64,000 nucleotides of DNA from Desulfovibrio mangrovi. Lineage in GTDB: Bacteria; Desulfobacterota; Desulfovibrionia; Desulfovibrionales; Desulfovibrionaceae. Shown here in pieces: positions 53,226 to 62,939 of the stretch. Both the position numbers and the translations under genes were made by a program. The first letter of the stretch is position 1. Each line of letters begins with the position of its first letter. The DNA lies in contig NZ_CP104208.1 in the NCBI RefSeq assembly GCF_026230175.1, positions 2,418,001-2,482,000 of the forward strand, given 5' to 3'. Below the pieces are notes generated by a model that was given only the letters and a program-made list of their open reading frames with translations, made no database searches and was not told where the DNA came from.

Positions 53226-55370
53226 ATGATACCATTCAACAAGCTGGACAAGCGCCTCTCACTTGCAGCCGTCACCCTGCTTCTTGTCGTTGTGTTCCTT
53301 GACGTGGTCACGCAACGCTACCTCTACGACAAGCACCTTTCCGAACAGCATGAATACGTTTTTCTGAAGCTGGGCGCCCTGCGGCACCAGATAGAAAAAG
53401 AACTGACTGCCAACCTGCTGCTCATACAGGGAACCGCCAACTTCATCTCCGTAACCGACAACCTTACGGACGATCTTTTCCGGCAGTTTGCGCAGGAAAC
53501 GCTCAAAGGCGAGAACCTTCTCAGAAACATAGCCGCAGCCCCTGACTTTACCATGCGCTTCGTCTACCCGCTCAAGGGAAACGAGGCCGTGCTCGGCGTC
53601 CATTACAAGGACCTGACGGCACAATGGCCACTTGTACAAAAAGCCTATGAAAGCCGAAGCCTTGTCATCGCCGGTCCGATCAAACTCCTGCAGGGAGGAA
53701 CGGGGCTCATCGGCCGGGCCCCTGTGTTTATCCAAAATGGCAATGTCAGTGTCTTCTGGGGGATGATTTCAGCCGTCATCGACATGGATACCCTGTTTGC
53801 CTCCATTTCTGCCGCCACCCAACAGAACAACATGATCCTGGCCATACGGGGCAAGGACGGCATGGGACCTGAAGGAGCCGTCTTTCTGGGAGATGAGCAG
53901 CTGTTCTCCAGGAAAAGACAGGCCGTGCTCATGCCTGTCATCTTTCCTTCCGGCTCATGGGTCATGGCGGCCACCCCTAAAGAAGGATGGAACGAGACCC
54001 CCCCGTTGTCATTGACCTTCCACGGCCTTTACCTGCTCATGGGGCTGGGCCTCATGTTCAGCGCTGTAATGGCGTTACGCCGCAACCTGCTGCTGCAAAG
54101 AACAAAGGAACTGCTCAGCGAGGCACAGCGAATCGCCCAACTGGGCAACTGGAAACTGGATCCCAAAAGCGGTACGTTCTGGTGGTCTGATGAGGTTTAC
54201 GCCATTCTGGGAATCCAGAAAAAGATCATTGCTCCCACCGTAAAAGACTTCATCAATCACGTTCATCCCGATGATCAGGAAGCCGTTCGCAATGCATACA
54301 TCAGCTTCATCGCAAGCGGCGAATCACGCGGGTTCGACTGCAGAATAATACGGCCGGACGGAACAGTCAGGCATATTCATGGAACAGCCGGTTCGCGCAT
54401 CGTCGGCGATGGTGACAAACGCACCGCTTTTGGCACCATACAGGACATCACGGATCGCAAGCGCATGGAAGAGGCGCTTCTTGCTGAACAGAACAAGCTC
54501 AAGGCCATGGCCGACGCTTCCTATGACGCCTTCATCATGATCGACAGTAAGGACACCATCCTGTTCTGGAGCACTGCGGCAGAACACCTCTTCGGCTGGA
54601 CCACAGAAGAGGTACTCGGAAAGAAGATGCACCAGCTCATTGCCCCGCCCCACTACCACACGCAGGCCGTCGAGGGCCTCAGGCATTTCAGCCGCACGGG
54701 CACCGGCAAGGTAATGGGAACCCTGCTGGAGTTTCAGGCCCTGCGCAAGGATGGCAGCACCTTCCCGGTGGAACGATCAGTCAGTGCTTTCAAGATAGGT
54801 AATGAATATTTCGCCGTCGGGAACCTGCGCGATATCACCGACCGCAAGATTGCCGAAGAAAAACTTGAGCGCATGGCCACCACGGACAGCCTTACCGGAC
54901 TGACCAACCGGGCTCGCTTCCTCGAACTGGCCGCAAAGGAAATAGAACGCTGCAGGCGTTACGGCCATCACCTTTCCCTCATCATGCTGGACGCGGACAA
55001 ATTCAAGAGCGTCAACGATACGTTCGGCCACGATGCGGGAGATGCCGTGCTTGTGAACATTGGAGAAACTTCGCGAAATATCTTGCGCGATGCTGACATC
55101 ATAGCTCGCATAGGCGGCGAGGAATTCGTCGCCCTCATGCCGGAAACGACACCGGACACGGCCATGCAGGTTGCAGAGCGCCTACGAGTAGCCATGGAAA
55201 ATCAGAAGGTTATCACGTCTGAAAACAAGGTAGTACGATATACTGTCAGCCTTGGCGTGACCGGCCTTCATGCAGATGACACGTCCATAGAACCGGTACT
55301 CAAACGTGCGGACACCGCGCTTTACATAGCCAAGCATAAAGGCCGCAACCGAGTGCAACTGGAGCTATAA
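53226..55370 (+). CDS. membrane diguanylate cyclase with CHASE and PAS domains
   Basis: A 714-residue signalling protein. Two membrane segments (residues 12-30 and about 261-281) enclose a periplasmic CHASE-type domain (EHEYVFLKLGALRHQIEKEL, FVYPLKGNEAVLG). In the cytosol follow two PAS domains (HPDDQEAVRNAY with a GTIQDITDRKR tail, then FGWTTEEVLGKKM) and a GGDEF domain with GGEEF at 630-634 and the product-inhibition site RxxD (Arg621, Asp624) five residues before it. An active, feedback-inhibited diguanylate cyclase is expected; with the HD-GYP protein at 27882 the window encodes both synthesis and breakdown of c-di-GMP. AGGAG precedes the ATG. Its ligand is unknown. Confidence 0.93.
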   Translation: MIPFNKLDKRLSLAAVTLLLVVVFLDVVTQRYLYDKHLSEQHEYVFLKLGALRHQIEKELTANLLLIQGTANFISVTDNLTDDLFRQFAQETLKGENLLRNIAAAPDFTMRFVYPLKGNEAVLGVHYKDLTAQWPLVQKAYESRSLVIAGPIKLLQGGTGLIGRAPVFIQNGNVSVFWGMISAVIDMDTLFASISAATQQNNMILAIRGKDGMGPEGAVFLGDEQLFSRKRQAVLMPVIFPSGSWVMAATPKEGWNETPPLSLTFHGLYLLMGLGLMFSAVMALRRNLLLQRTKELLSEAQRIAQLGNWKLDPKSGTFWWSDEVYAILGIQKKIIAPTVKDFINHVHPDDQEAVRNAYISFIASGESRGFDCRIIRPDGTVRHIHGTAGSRIVGDGDKRTAFGTIQDITDRKRMEEALLAEQNKLKAMADASYDAFIMIDSKDTILFWSTAAEHLFGWTTEEVLGKKMHQLIAPPHYHTQAVEGLRHFSRTGTGKVMGTLLEFQALRKDGSTFPVERSVSAFKIGNEYFAVGNLRDITDRKIAEEKLERMATTDSLTGLTNRARFLELAAKEIERCRRYGHHLSLIMLDADKFKSVNDTFGHDAGDAVLVNIGETSRNILRDADIIARIGGEEFVALMPETTPDTAMQVAERLRVAMENQKVITSENKVVRYTVSLGVTGLHADDTSIEPVLKRADTALYIAKHKGRNRVQLEL

Positions 55371-55379
55371 ACGCGACGG

Positions 55380-56657
55380 TCATCGCAGCAGGGAAAAATA
55401 CACTCCGCCACTGCCGATCAACAGCAGACAGGGCAGCACCAGCCTGCGCCACGCGCCGCCGATATCCGTCTTGAAGTACTGACAGGAAAGCACAAAGCAT
55501 ATGTGCATGGGGGACGACATGATCCCCGTAAAACCGGAAAAGATGGAGAGCACGACATATGCCGCCATCTGGTCCTGCAATCCCGCCTGCGCCAGCAGGC
55601 CTGTCAGCAACGGAAAGGTGGCCCCGACATAGGCAAGCGTGATGCCGGAAACCAGCCCCACCAGATAAGGCAGCAACGTTGCCGCCGCAATAATGGCCGC
55701 AGGACCGCCGGCCAATGCGGAGAGCTCGCGTATGACGCCCGCAGCCTGCATGGTATCCTTGAAAATGAAGATGGATGCCACCACCCCCAGCATCACCCAG
55801 AGATGGGGACGGGTCAGCGAACGGGCCACAATGCCCAAACTGCCCGGGTTCTGCCACACAGCCACCAGAATGGCTGAGGCCAACGCCAGCATCACGCCGA
55901 ATTCAAAGGGAATACCGGGCATGAACAGACTTATGCCCACCTCCATGCCCACCGCTCCGAGAATGGCCACCAGAAGAGGCAGGCCGAAACGCAGCACCTT
56001 GCCCCCATCCCGTTCATGCGTCTCGCCCGCTGCAGCCTCATCCAGCTTCAGTACGCCGGGACGCAGGATGAAGAACCAGCCCAGCGCCACCATCACGGCC
56101 ATACCGGGCAGGCCGTACAGCGCAATGTGTCCTATGGAAACGCCGGAGATGGAAGCGGCAAGAATGATGCCGGGATACAGCGGCCACCAGGTCTCCCAGA
56201 TATGACGGAACCAGTAGTTGAGCAGCACGCGCTCCCGTGCGGGCACCTTGAGCTTTTCTGAAACGCTGCCAAGCATGGGCGCGGAAAAAACCGCACCGCC
56301 CGGCATGGGCAGCAGCCCGATGAGCACGGGAAAGAAGACCAGCCGCAGACGCGGATGACGCAGATAGCCTGCAAGGCTGTCCATGAGTCGTCCCGCCTGA
56401 CCTGTCTTGTCCAGCACGTCGCTGAGCAGAAGGATCAGGGCGACAATCAGGGCAAGATACAGGGTCTGAGGCTGCAAGAGAGCCGTCACCACGGTCTCCG
56501 GCCACTGGGCCGCAGGGAGTTTGAACAGCAGCGCCATAACTATGCTGCCAAGACAGATGGAAAGCATAAGCCCCAGCTTGCAGCGAATGGCGGTGAGCAT
56601 GATGATGAAGACGGCGGCGAGCTTGAACAACGGCATGAACGTGACAAAGGCAGACAT
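55380..56657 (-). CDS. DUF401 family membrane transporter
   Basis: A 425-residue inner-membrane protein with about eleven or twelve hydrophobic segments and DUF401/ion-transporter-like blocks (LPMPGGAVFSAPML, RHIWETWWPLYPG, GASATFPLL-like YVGATFPLLTG and SGFTGIMSSPMHIC). DUF401 is related to the anion/gluconate-permease superfamilies, and the substrate is unknown. It probably forms an operon with the small membrane protein 107 bases upstream (56765-56953) and is divergent from the LysR gene, which is the obvious candidate regulator. Confidence 0.85.
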   Translation of the reverse strand: MSAFVTFMPLFKLAAVFIIMLTAIRCKLGLMLSICLGSIVMALLFKLPAAQWPETVVTALLQPQTLYLALIVALILLLSDVLDKTGQAGRLMDSLAGYLRHPRLRLVFFPVLIGLLPMPGGAVFSAPMLGSVSEKLKVPARERVLLNYWFRHIWETWWPLYPGIILAASISGVSIGHIALYGLPGMAVMVALGWFFILRPGVLKLDEAAAGETHERDGGKVLRFGLPLLVAILGAVGMEVGISLFMPGIPFEFGVMLALASAILVAVWQNPGSLGIVARSLTRPHLWVMLGVVASIFIFKDTMQAAGVIRELSALAGGPAAIIAAATLLPYLVGLVSGITLAYVGATFPLLTGLLAQAGLQDQMAAYVVLSIFSGFTGIMSSPMHICFVLSCQYFKTDIGGAWRRLVLPCLLLIGSGGVYFSLLR

Positions 56658-56764
56658 GGAATTCCCTCAGTATAATAAAAGCAAGCAACCACTCACCCAT
56701 CTACCCTTTCAGACCGTTTGTAAATAGTGTTTGTTCAGCATTCCGGTTTGACCTTGCACCTGCT

Positions 56765-56953
56765 TCACGCACAGCGCGTTAACCCCCCTGCGATCAGAAC
56801 GGCAAACAGCAACCACACCCCCGCCTTCAACCGGCAGCCCCACGCTGTCATGGAAGGACTCACATCGGGAAGCAGGCCACAGTCTTCCGAAAGACTGTCT
56901 TCCGGCTGTACCAGAAACCGGAGCACAGCAGACTTCTTCACACCATTTTCCAT
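56765..56953 (-). CDS. small membrane protein upstream of the DUF401 transporter
   Basis: A 62-residue frame whose ATG (56953) is preceded by GAGGAGG at 6-7 bases, one of the best ribosome binding sites in the window. The first 40 residues are polar and the last 20 (LKAGVWLLFAVLIAGGLTRCA) form one membrane segment. No family is recognised. Its position, same strand and just before the transporter gene, suggests an accessory or regulatory subunit. Confidence 0.55.
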   Translation of the reverse strand: MENGVKKSAVLRFLVQPEDSLSEDCGLLPDVSPSMTAWGCRLKAGVWLLFAVLIAGGLTRCA

Positions 56954-57119
56954 GACTATCCTCCTCACACTTGGCGGTTGCATGTCATGGCTGTGTAGCA
57001 CTGCGCCCTGAATCCGATCCAACGCATTATCGTGATGGGAGCATTCGCCATTTCCGATTGGCCTTGGCGGGTAATGCGCGCTACATGGAAAGCACCACGT
57101 CGCTGCAAAGGAGCCCTTC

Positions 57120-58022
57120 ATGGAACTGCATCAACTACGCTCATTCATCGCCATTGCAGAAGAAAAGAACCTTACCCGCGCGTCCGAGCGCCTCTTTCTC
57201 AGCCAATCCGCAGTCAGCGCACATCTCAAGAGCCTTGAAGACGCGCTGGGGGTAACCCTGTTCACACGGACGGCAAAGGGAATGCAGCTGACTCCGGAGG
57301 GCATGACGCTGCTGGAGCGGGCACGCTCCCTGCTGGATTCGGCCAACGCCATGCTACAGGAGGCCAAAAACCTGAGCGGCGAACTGCGTGGCATTCTGAA
57401 AATCGGCTTCAACACCGACCCCAATTTTCTCCGCGTTACCGACCTTTCCGCGAATATGCGGCAGACATATCCGGAAGTTGAACTGCGCCTTGTGCAGGCC
57501 ATGACGCCGGAAGTGATCGAAGCTGTGCAGAAAGGAGAAATGGACGGCGGGTTCATCTTCGGCAGAACGGACAATCCGGCACTGACTGTACTGGAACTGG
57601 CCAGCGTGCCGCTGCACATTGTCGGACCCGCCAAATGGAAGTCCGTGCTGGCCTCAGCCGACATGCGCACGCTGGCAGGCATGCCCTGGGTGTGGGTACC
57701 GCCAAGCTGTCCTTTTCATGACCTGCTGGACGAGAACTTTGCGGAACACGGCCTTGCCCTGAAACGGGTGGTGGAAACCGACCACGAAGACATCCTGCGC
57801 GCTCTGGTCATTGCAGGGGAAGGCTTGAGCATCCTGCGCACCACCGAGGCAGAGGAGCTGGAGCGGCTGGGAAGAATAGCCATATGGCGCGGCATGACCA
57901 TCACCACTCCCCTCAGCTTCGTGCACAAAGCTGCCCGCGATGACGACCCGCTCATACGCGCCACTGTGCAGACGGTACTGGGCATCTGGAAGGCATCAGC
58001 CTTCGGTGGCGAAGACAGCTAG
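57120..58022 (+). CDS. LysR-family transcriptional regulator
   Basis: A 300-residue LysR regulator: residues 1-60 contain the winged helix (LRSFIAIAEEKNLTRASERLF, then SQSAVSAHLKSLEDALGV), residues 90-300 the periplasmic-binding-protein-like ligand domain. A GGAG site precedes the ATG. LysR genes are usually divergent from a target, and here the divergent gene is the small membrane protein plus DUF401 transporter, so transport of its inducer is the likely theme. No clear T-N11-A site was identified by eye in the 166-base gap. Confidence 0.9.
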   Translation: MELHQLRSFIAIAEEKNLTRASERLFLSQSAVSAHLKSLEDALGVTLFTRTAKGMQLTPEGMTLLERARSLLDSANAMLQEAKNLSGELRGILKIGFNTDPNFLRVTDLSANMRQTYPEVELRLVQAMTPEVIEAVQKGEMDGGFIFGRTDNPALTVLELASVPLHIVGPAKWKSVLASADMRTLAGMPWVWVPPSCPFHDLLDENFAEHGLALKRVVETDHEDILRALVIAGEGLSILRTTEAEELERLGRIAIWRGMTITTPLSFVHKAARDDDPLIRATVQTVLGIWKASAFGGEDS

Positions 58023-58076
58023 CGGCAGAAAACGTCGGGCCACGAGGAACACGTTCAGGCTGGCCCGAACTGGCTG

Positions 58077-59219
58077 TTACTCCTCCCGCAGCAGCGGGAC
58101 AGCAGCCTCCAGAACGGAACAGTCCGCCGAAGCCATGACGGGCTGCAGCAAGGCAGCAAAATCCAGCATCGGCATGGTATTTCGCGTGGCCCCGCTGTCG
58201 GGACAGGTTACGGACAAACACCCGAGGTCCTCGCACAGCAGACCGCGCAGTGCCGGACAATCCTCCAACAGGACCAGAGCGGCAGCAAGAGGAGCATTCG
58301 TATATGCGCCTGCTTCCGGTCGTGTCTGCGCTGCATGGCGAAACAAATCCGTCATGCCGTAAACCAGATACAGCAGGTCGAAATACAGAAACAACCTGTC
58401 GGCAGCTACCGAGCGGGCCATCCGTTCCCGCATCGTATGCAGCAGCACATTGCAGGCCTCGTCGAGGGGATGCCCGGCATCCAGTGCCACCTTGATATGA
58501 TAGCCGTGCCAACGCCACCCGCGCTTTACGATCACATGACGGGGCAGCAGGCGCACTTCACACGCTTCCGTCTCCGTGGTCAGTACAAGACGATATCCGG
58601 CTGCCCGCAACCGCTCGCAGAATCTGGCGTCTTCGCCATACTGCTCCTGATAATCACCGAACCCTCCCACATTTCGCCATATTTCGCTTCTCAGCAGCCA
58701 CACCCCGCCGGAGACAAAGGAAACATCACCGGAAACGCCCAGCTGCAGGCTGTAGGCATGCGCCGTGTACCGCGCTGCCGGAGAATCGCCGGAAGCATGG
58801 CGCAGAGGCGTGGAGGCAATGCCCACCTCGGGTCTGGCCGCCATGGGCAGGCAGGTGCGCAGCCAGTCGGGCGACAGGCGCACGTCGTTATCCATGGATA
58901 GAATGAATCGGGATTCAGCCGCGCTCAGCCCGGTGCGTTTGGCCTCGGTACGCCCTCTGTTTTCAGGGTGACGCAGAATGGTCACAGGCAGCAGGTTCCA
59001 ATCCGTGACAAAAGGCACGTCAGAACCGTCATCCACCACGATGACCCGACGCGGCCATACCGTCCACGTGGCAACGGATTCCAGCAGCGCACGGGTGTGC
59101 GAGGCATCGTTGCAGGTGTAGGTCACCAGCGTGACATCGGGGCGGTGTGCGGCGGCGGGGGCAGACCTGAGTGCGGAATGTTCAGATGCAGACAAGGGGG
59201 TACTCCGAATCCGGTTCAT
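58077..59219 (-). CDS. glycosyltransferase family 2 protein
   Basis: A 380-residue GT-A glycosyltransferase: DVTLVTYTCNDASHTRALLES, VIVVDDGSDVPF, a DxD-type motif DNDVRLS and GGVWLLRSEIWRNVGGF with the ED of YGEDARFCERLR. The C-terminal 150 residues are helical and unrecognised. It acts on the cytosolic side, adding a sugar to an unknown acceptor. It is single, facing the end of the LysR gene; a TCGGGCCA hairpin (58035-58068) lies between. It is far from the glycan cluster at the left end. Confidence 0.88.
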   Translation of the reverse strand: MNRIRSTPLSASEHSALRSAPAAAHRPDVTLVTYTCNDASHTRALLESVATWTVWPRRVIVVDDGSDVPFVTDWNLLPVTILRHPENRGRTEAKRTGLSAAESRFILSMDNDVRLSPDWLRTCLPMAARPEVGIASTPLRHASGDSPAARYTAHAYSLQLGVSGDVSFVSGGVWLLRSEIWRNVGGFGDYQEQYGEDARFCERLRAAGYRLVLTTETEACEVRLLPRHVIVKRGWRWHGYHIKVALDAGHPLDEACNVLLHTMRERMARSVAADRLFLYFDLLYLVYGMTDLFRHAAQTRPEAGAYTNAPLAAALVLLEDCPALRGLLCEDLGCLSVTCPDSGATRNTMPMLDFAALLQPVMASADCSVLEAAVPLLREE

Positions 59220-59318
59220 ACGAATGGAAAGCTTTTTGCGGCCTCACGGCTGGACACAAGGGGCCTCAGCCTGTAGATACTGAAATATTCAGGACTACAT
59301 ACCCGTTAGGAGGTCTTC

Positions 59319-60740
59319 ATGACTGCTAATGAACATACATCAGCCCGATTCGCAACCCGTAGCGAACAGGACAGCATGGGCTCCATCGAGGTGCCTGCCG
59401 ACCGTTATTGGGGCGCACAGACGCAACGCTCGCTCAAGTACTTCGCCATCGGACGAGACATCATGCCCGAAGAGATAATCCACGCCTTCGGTCTGCTCAA
59501 GAAGGCAGCGGCACAAGCCAACAGGGAACTCGGCAAATTGCCTGCGGACAAGGCCGAACTGATCATCGCAGCCGCGCAGGAAGTGCAGGACGGCAAACTT
59601 TCCGATCACTTTCCGCTCCACGTCTGGCAGACAGGCAGCGGCACACAGACCAACATGAATGCCAACGAGGTCATCGCCAACCGCGCCATAGAAATGGCCG
59701 GTGGGACTATGGGCAGCAAACAGCCCATCCATCCCAACGACCACGTGAACATGTCGCAGTCTTCCAACGACACGTTCCCCGCAGCCATGCACATTGCCGC
59801 AGCACTCACCCTGACACATGACCTGATTCCCGCCGTGCGCTATCTGCGGCTCGGGCTGCAGGACAAGGCCGCGCGCTGGGATCACATCGTCAAGATAGGC
59901 CGCACCCACCTGCAGGATGCAGTTCCCATGACGCTTGGACAGGAATTTTCCGGCTACGTGGCCATGCTTGACGAGAATCTGGAGCGCCTTGAATCCATGC
60001 TGCCGCATCTGTTCAAACTCGCACTGGGCGGCACGGCCGTGGGCACGGGCCTGAACACTCCCCCGCTGTTCGCAAAAACCGCCATCGACAACATAGCGGA
60101 GGAAACCGGCCTGCCCTTTGTGCCCGCCAGCAACTTCTTCGCTTCCCTTGCCGCGCACGATGCCATCGTCATGACCAGTGGCGCGCTGAAGACACTGGCC
60201 TGCTCTCTCATGAAGATCGCCAACGACATCCGCTGGCTGGCATCAGGCCCGCGCAGCGGGATTGGCGAACTGGAACTGCCCGCCAACGAACCCGGTTCGT
60301 CCATCATGCCGGGCAAGGTCAATCCCACCCAGAGCGAGGCCATGACCATGGTGGCAACACAGGTCATGGGGCTGGACACGGCCATAGGCATCGCCGGTTC
60401 ACAGGGCAACTTCGAGCTGAACGTCTTCAAGCCTGTCATGATATTCAACCTGCTCACCGCCATGCGTCTGCTCGCGGACACCTGCCACTCCTTCACCGAC
60501 CACGCCGTGAAAGGACTGCTTGCCAATGAGCAGGCCATTGCCCGCCATGTGGCGGCATCGCTCATGCTGGTTACGGCTCTGACACCGGAAATCGGCTACG
60601 ACAAGGCCGCGGAAGTGGCGCACAAGGCGCACGTGGAAGGCGGAACGCTCAAAGACACCTGCCTCAGGCTCGGCTACCTGACGGCGGAACGCTTTGACGA
60701 GATCGTGCAGCCGCTGAAGATGGCAAAACCGCACGGGTAG
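59319..60740 (+). CDS. fumC: class II fumarate hydratase
   Basis: Iron-independent reversible hydration of fumarate to malate. The 473-residue protein has [70 protein letters not shown] and the superfamily signature [11 protein letters not shown] at residues 326-336. AGGAGG lies before ATG 59319. Together with icd this covers part of the TCA pathway; a sulfate reducer would use it in reductive or oxidative fumarate steps. Terminator follows. Confidence 0.97.
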   Translation: MTANEHTSARFATRSEQDSMGSIEVPADRYWGAQTQRSLKYFAIGRDIMPEEIIHAFGLLKKAAAQANRELGKLPADKAELIIAAAQEVQDGKLSDHFPLHVWQTGSGTQTNMNANEVIANRAIEMAGGTMGSKQPIHPNDHVNMSQSSNDTFPAAMHIAAALTLTHDLIPAVRYLRLGLQDKAARWDHIVKIGRTHLQDAVPMTLGQEFSGYVAMLDENLERLESMLPHLFKLALGGTAVGTGLNTPPLFAKTAIDNIAEETGLPFVPASNFFASLAAHDAIVMTSGALKTLACSLMKIANDIRWLASGPRSGIGELELPANEPGSSIMPGKVNPTQSEAMTMVATQVMGLDTAIGIAGSQGNFELNVFKPVMIFNLLTAMRLLADTCHSFTDHAVKGLLANEQAIARHVAASLMLVTALTPEIGYDKAAEVAHKAHVEGGTLKDTCLRLGYLTAERFDEIVQPLKMAKPHG

Positions 60741-60752
60741 GATTGCAAACCA

Positions 60753-60789
60753 AAAGCCGGAGGCATGCGCCTCCGGCTTTCTTCTTTTC
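60753..60789 (+). terminator. intrinsic terminator of fumC
   Basis: A perfect 12-bp stem (60753-60764 with 60769-60780) with ATGC loop is followed by CTTCTTTTCTTCTTT. It lies between the convergent fumC and rlpA genes. Confidence 0.88.
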
Positions 60790-60809
60790 TTCTTTGTGAA
60801 ACAAACTCG

Positions 60810-61685
60810 CTAGTCAGCGAACACAAAGCTCCGGTCGTTGATGGAGGCCAGTTCATCCTTGGCCTGCTCAGCGCCTTCCACCTTGGAATAAGGACCGACC
60901 TGTACGCGCCACAGGTTGCGCGAGTCGTCAAACACCACGCGGCAGGGCTTGCCCTGATGCGTCATGCGGTCCTTCAGCCCCTCGGCGTTGCTCTGTTTGC
61001 CAAAGGCACCGATCTGCACAAAGTAGCGCCCTTCGGGCAGGAAGGCCTCCGGCTTGGCAACAGGTCTGGGTTCGGCAGCCACAGCCTGAGAGACCATCGA
61101 AAAAGACTTGGGCTGCTGCGGTTCTTCCTGCAAGGTCGCTTCGGCAATGGCGGTGTCGCTGGGCGTATTCAGCGCTTCCACACGGACGCGGGCGGTACCG
61201 GTCTCTGCCATGCCGATTTCCTGCGCGGCGGTATAGGTCAGGTCAATGATGCGATCCTTGATGAAGGGCCCGCGGTCGTTAACGCGCAGCACGGTGGACT
61301 TGCCGGTCTCAAGGTTGGTGACGCGAACCGGCGTATTGAAAGGCAACAGCTTGTGCGCAGCCGTCATGCCGTACATGTCGTAGACTTCGCCGTTGGCAGT
61401 CTTGCGGCCATGAAAATCCTTGCCGTACCACGAGGCATAGCCTTCTTCCACAAAGCCTGCGGCTGAGGACATGGTCGTGTAAGAACGGCCATTGATGGTG
61501 TACGTCTTGGGCTTCTGCCACTTGGATGGCGGCTGCAGCGGCGTGGGACCGGCAGGTTCGGCCACGGCGGGCTTTTCCTTATAGGGAACCGGCGGCGATA
61601 CGGTCTTCTTGGCACAGCCCGTGGACAACGCCAAGGCGGCCAGCATGATGCACATACATATGAACGGCAGATACTTCTGTCGCAT
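60810..61685 (-). CDS. rlpA: septal ring lipoprotein RlpA with SPOR domain
   Basis: A 291-residue outer-membrane lipoprotein: signal peptide with lipobox LSTGC, a proline-rich linker, a double-psi barrel RlpA domain (about 82-165) with EGYASWYGKDFHGRKTANGE, MTAAHKLLPFNTPVRVTNL and VLRVNDRGPF including the catalytic-type Asp, and a C-terminal SPOR domain (about 218-290) with RYFVQIGAFGKQ and WRVQVGPYSK. Family members are lytic transglycosylases of naked septal glycan strands. It is single between fumC and the Tim44-like gene. Confidence 0.95.
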   Translation of the reverse strand: MRQKYLPFICMCIMLAALALSTGCAKKTVSPPVPYKEKPAVAEPAGPTPLQPPSKWQKPKTYTINGRSYTTMSSAAGFVEEGYASWYGKDFHGRKTANGEVYDMYGMTAAHKLLPFNTPVRVTNLETGKSTVLRVNDRGPFIKDRIIDLTYTAAQEIGMAETGTARVRVEALNTPSDTAIAEATLQEEPQQPKSFSMVSQAVAAEPRPVAKPEAFLPEGRYFVQIGAFGKQSNAEGLKDRMTHQGKPCRVVFDDSRNLWRVQVGPYSKVEGAEQAKDELASINDRSFVFAD

Positions 61686-61858
61686 GTTTCCTCCGTAAGG
61701 TGTCAGCGTAAAACAATACCGTCTCTATATATACTCTAGAATCCAACGCTGCAAGCTTCGCATGCAGGCACGGTAAGACTGCGTCTTCCGTGCCTGCCGC
61801 TATAAAGCCCGAGGCATCAGGCACCGGTCATTGAACCCGACCGGTCCGTATGAACATC
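61686..61858. other. intergenic hairpin between rlpA and the Tim44-like gene
   Basis: A near-perfect stem (61765-61779 with 61783-61796, loop TGC, one bulged T) lies here, downstream of the Tim44-like gene on the minus strand. It has no T-tract, so termination is uncertain. Confidence 0.45.
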
Positions 61859-62755
61859 TTAGCGTTCTATTTGCTGAATACCTTCCAGGAGCCAGAAGTC
61901 TTCGGGGCGGTTACGGTCGCGGCTGAAGTGCCACAGTTCGCGATCCTGTCTGGAATGCGTGTCGCCGTCCTCGCGTAACATGACATCATACATCACAGAG
62001 GCGATAATCTGATGGCCCATCTCGCGCGCTTCGATAAGCTGCGGGGCAACGAGCAACAGTTCGGTCCTGCCGGAAGCGGGATATTCCTCGGCCTGCCGCG
62101 CTATTTCTTCATACACTTCGTCCGAAGTAAACTGACGGATATCCTTGAGATCACGCTTGTCCCAAGAGGACTGTAGACGCACATACATGGTTTTCGCGCC
62201 ATGCAAGAATTCATCAGGATCGAACCCGGCAGGCAGGTCCGGACCGGAAGTCTGCTCCGCAGCCCCGGCAAGGTTGCCCCATCCATTGGTGGAACGCTCA
62301 TGCATCTGCACACCCCCCGCCTGCGGACCAGCACCTTCGGCAGCCATGCGTCGCGCGCGCAGAAAGCGGAACAGCAGGAACAGGCCACCGCCAATAAGCA
62401 GCATATCCAACAGGCCCGGACCTCCACCACCTGCTCCACCGCCAAACAGCATGGAACCTATCAACCCGCCCATAAGCAAACCGCCCATCATGCCGCCAAA
62501 ACCGCTTCTGGCTCCCATGGGCTGCGCAGTGGCACCCTGATTTGCCTGCTGTCCCTGCTTTGCCTGCTCGCTCTGCGTACGCGAAGGATTGGTCGGGCTC
62601 TGTGCCGGAGTCTGCACGCTTCGCTGATAGCTGGGCTTACTGCCAAACGACTTGCCGCCGCCCATTTTCCGAGCATCCGCCGTATCATGCATGAGTGCAA
62701 ACGCACCTAATGTCATGCAACATATTACAATTACTGATAACAACCTTCTGTTCAT
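61859..62755 (-). CDS. Tim44-like domain membrane protein
   Basis: A 298-residue protein: signal-like first helix (residues 4-24), a Gln/Pro/Ser-rich linker, a glycine-rich hydrophobic pair of segments (GFGGMMGGLLMGGLIGSMLFGG and GLLDMLLIGGGLFLLFRF) near 85-130, and a C-terminal Tim44-like domain (about 175-298) with FLHGAKTMYVRLQSSWDKRDL and DVMLREDGDTHSRQDRELWHF. This layout is common in bacteria and its role is not settled. GGAGA is 8 bases before the ATG. Confidence 0.85.
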   Translation of the reverse strand: MNRRLLSVIVICCMTLGAFALMHDTADARKMGGGKSFGSKPSYQRSVQTPAQSPTNPSRTQSEQAKQGQQANQGATAQPMGARSGFGGMMGGLLMGGLIGSMLFGGGAGGGGPGLLDMLLIGGGLFLLFRFLRARRMAAEGAGPQAGGVQMHERSTNGWGNLAGAAEQTSGPDLPAGFDPDEFLHGAKTMYVRLQSSWDKRDLKDIRQFTSDEVYEEIARQAEEYPASGRTELLLVAPQLIEAREMGHQIIASVMYDVMLREDGDTHSRQDRELWHFSRDRNRPEDFWLLEGIQQIER

Positions 62756-62865
62756 AGTTCGATTCTCCAGTGTTCCTTGTTGGTTAACGGTTTATTTTGA
62801 AGAGGAGACATGGGCCTCCGGCAAATGCCCTTGTGCCGGAGCCACCAAGCCCGGACTCCACATGT

Positions 62866-62917
62866 AAAAAACGGCCCCCCGTTCCGTATGCCGCAGGGCA
62901 TACAGAGCGGAAGGCCG
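62866..62917 (-). terminator. intrinsic terminator of the Claisen-enzyme gene
   Basis: On the minus strand a long hairpin (inner stem GTATGCC at 62886-62892 with GGCATAC at 62897-62903, outer arms around it) is followed by six Ts (complement of 62866-62871). It lies 23-74 bases after the stop at 62940. Confidence 0.85.
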
Positions 62918-62939
62918 CAGAGTTTCGTCGAAAGTACTG

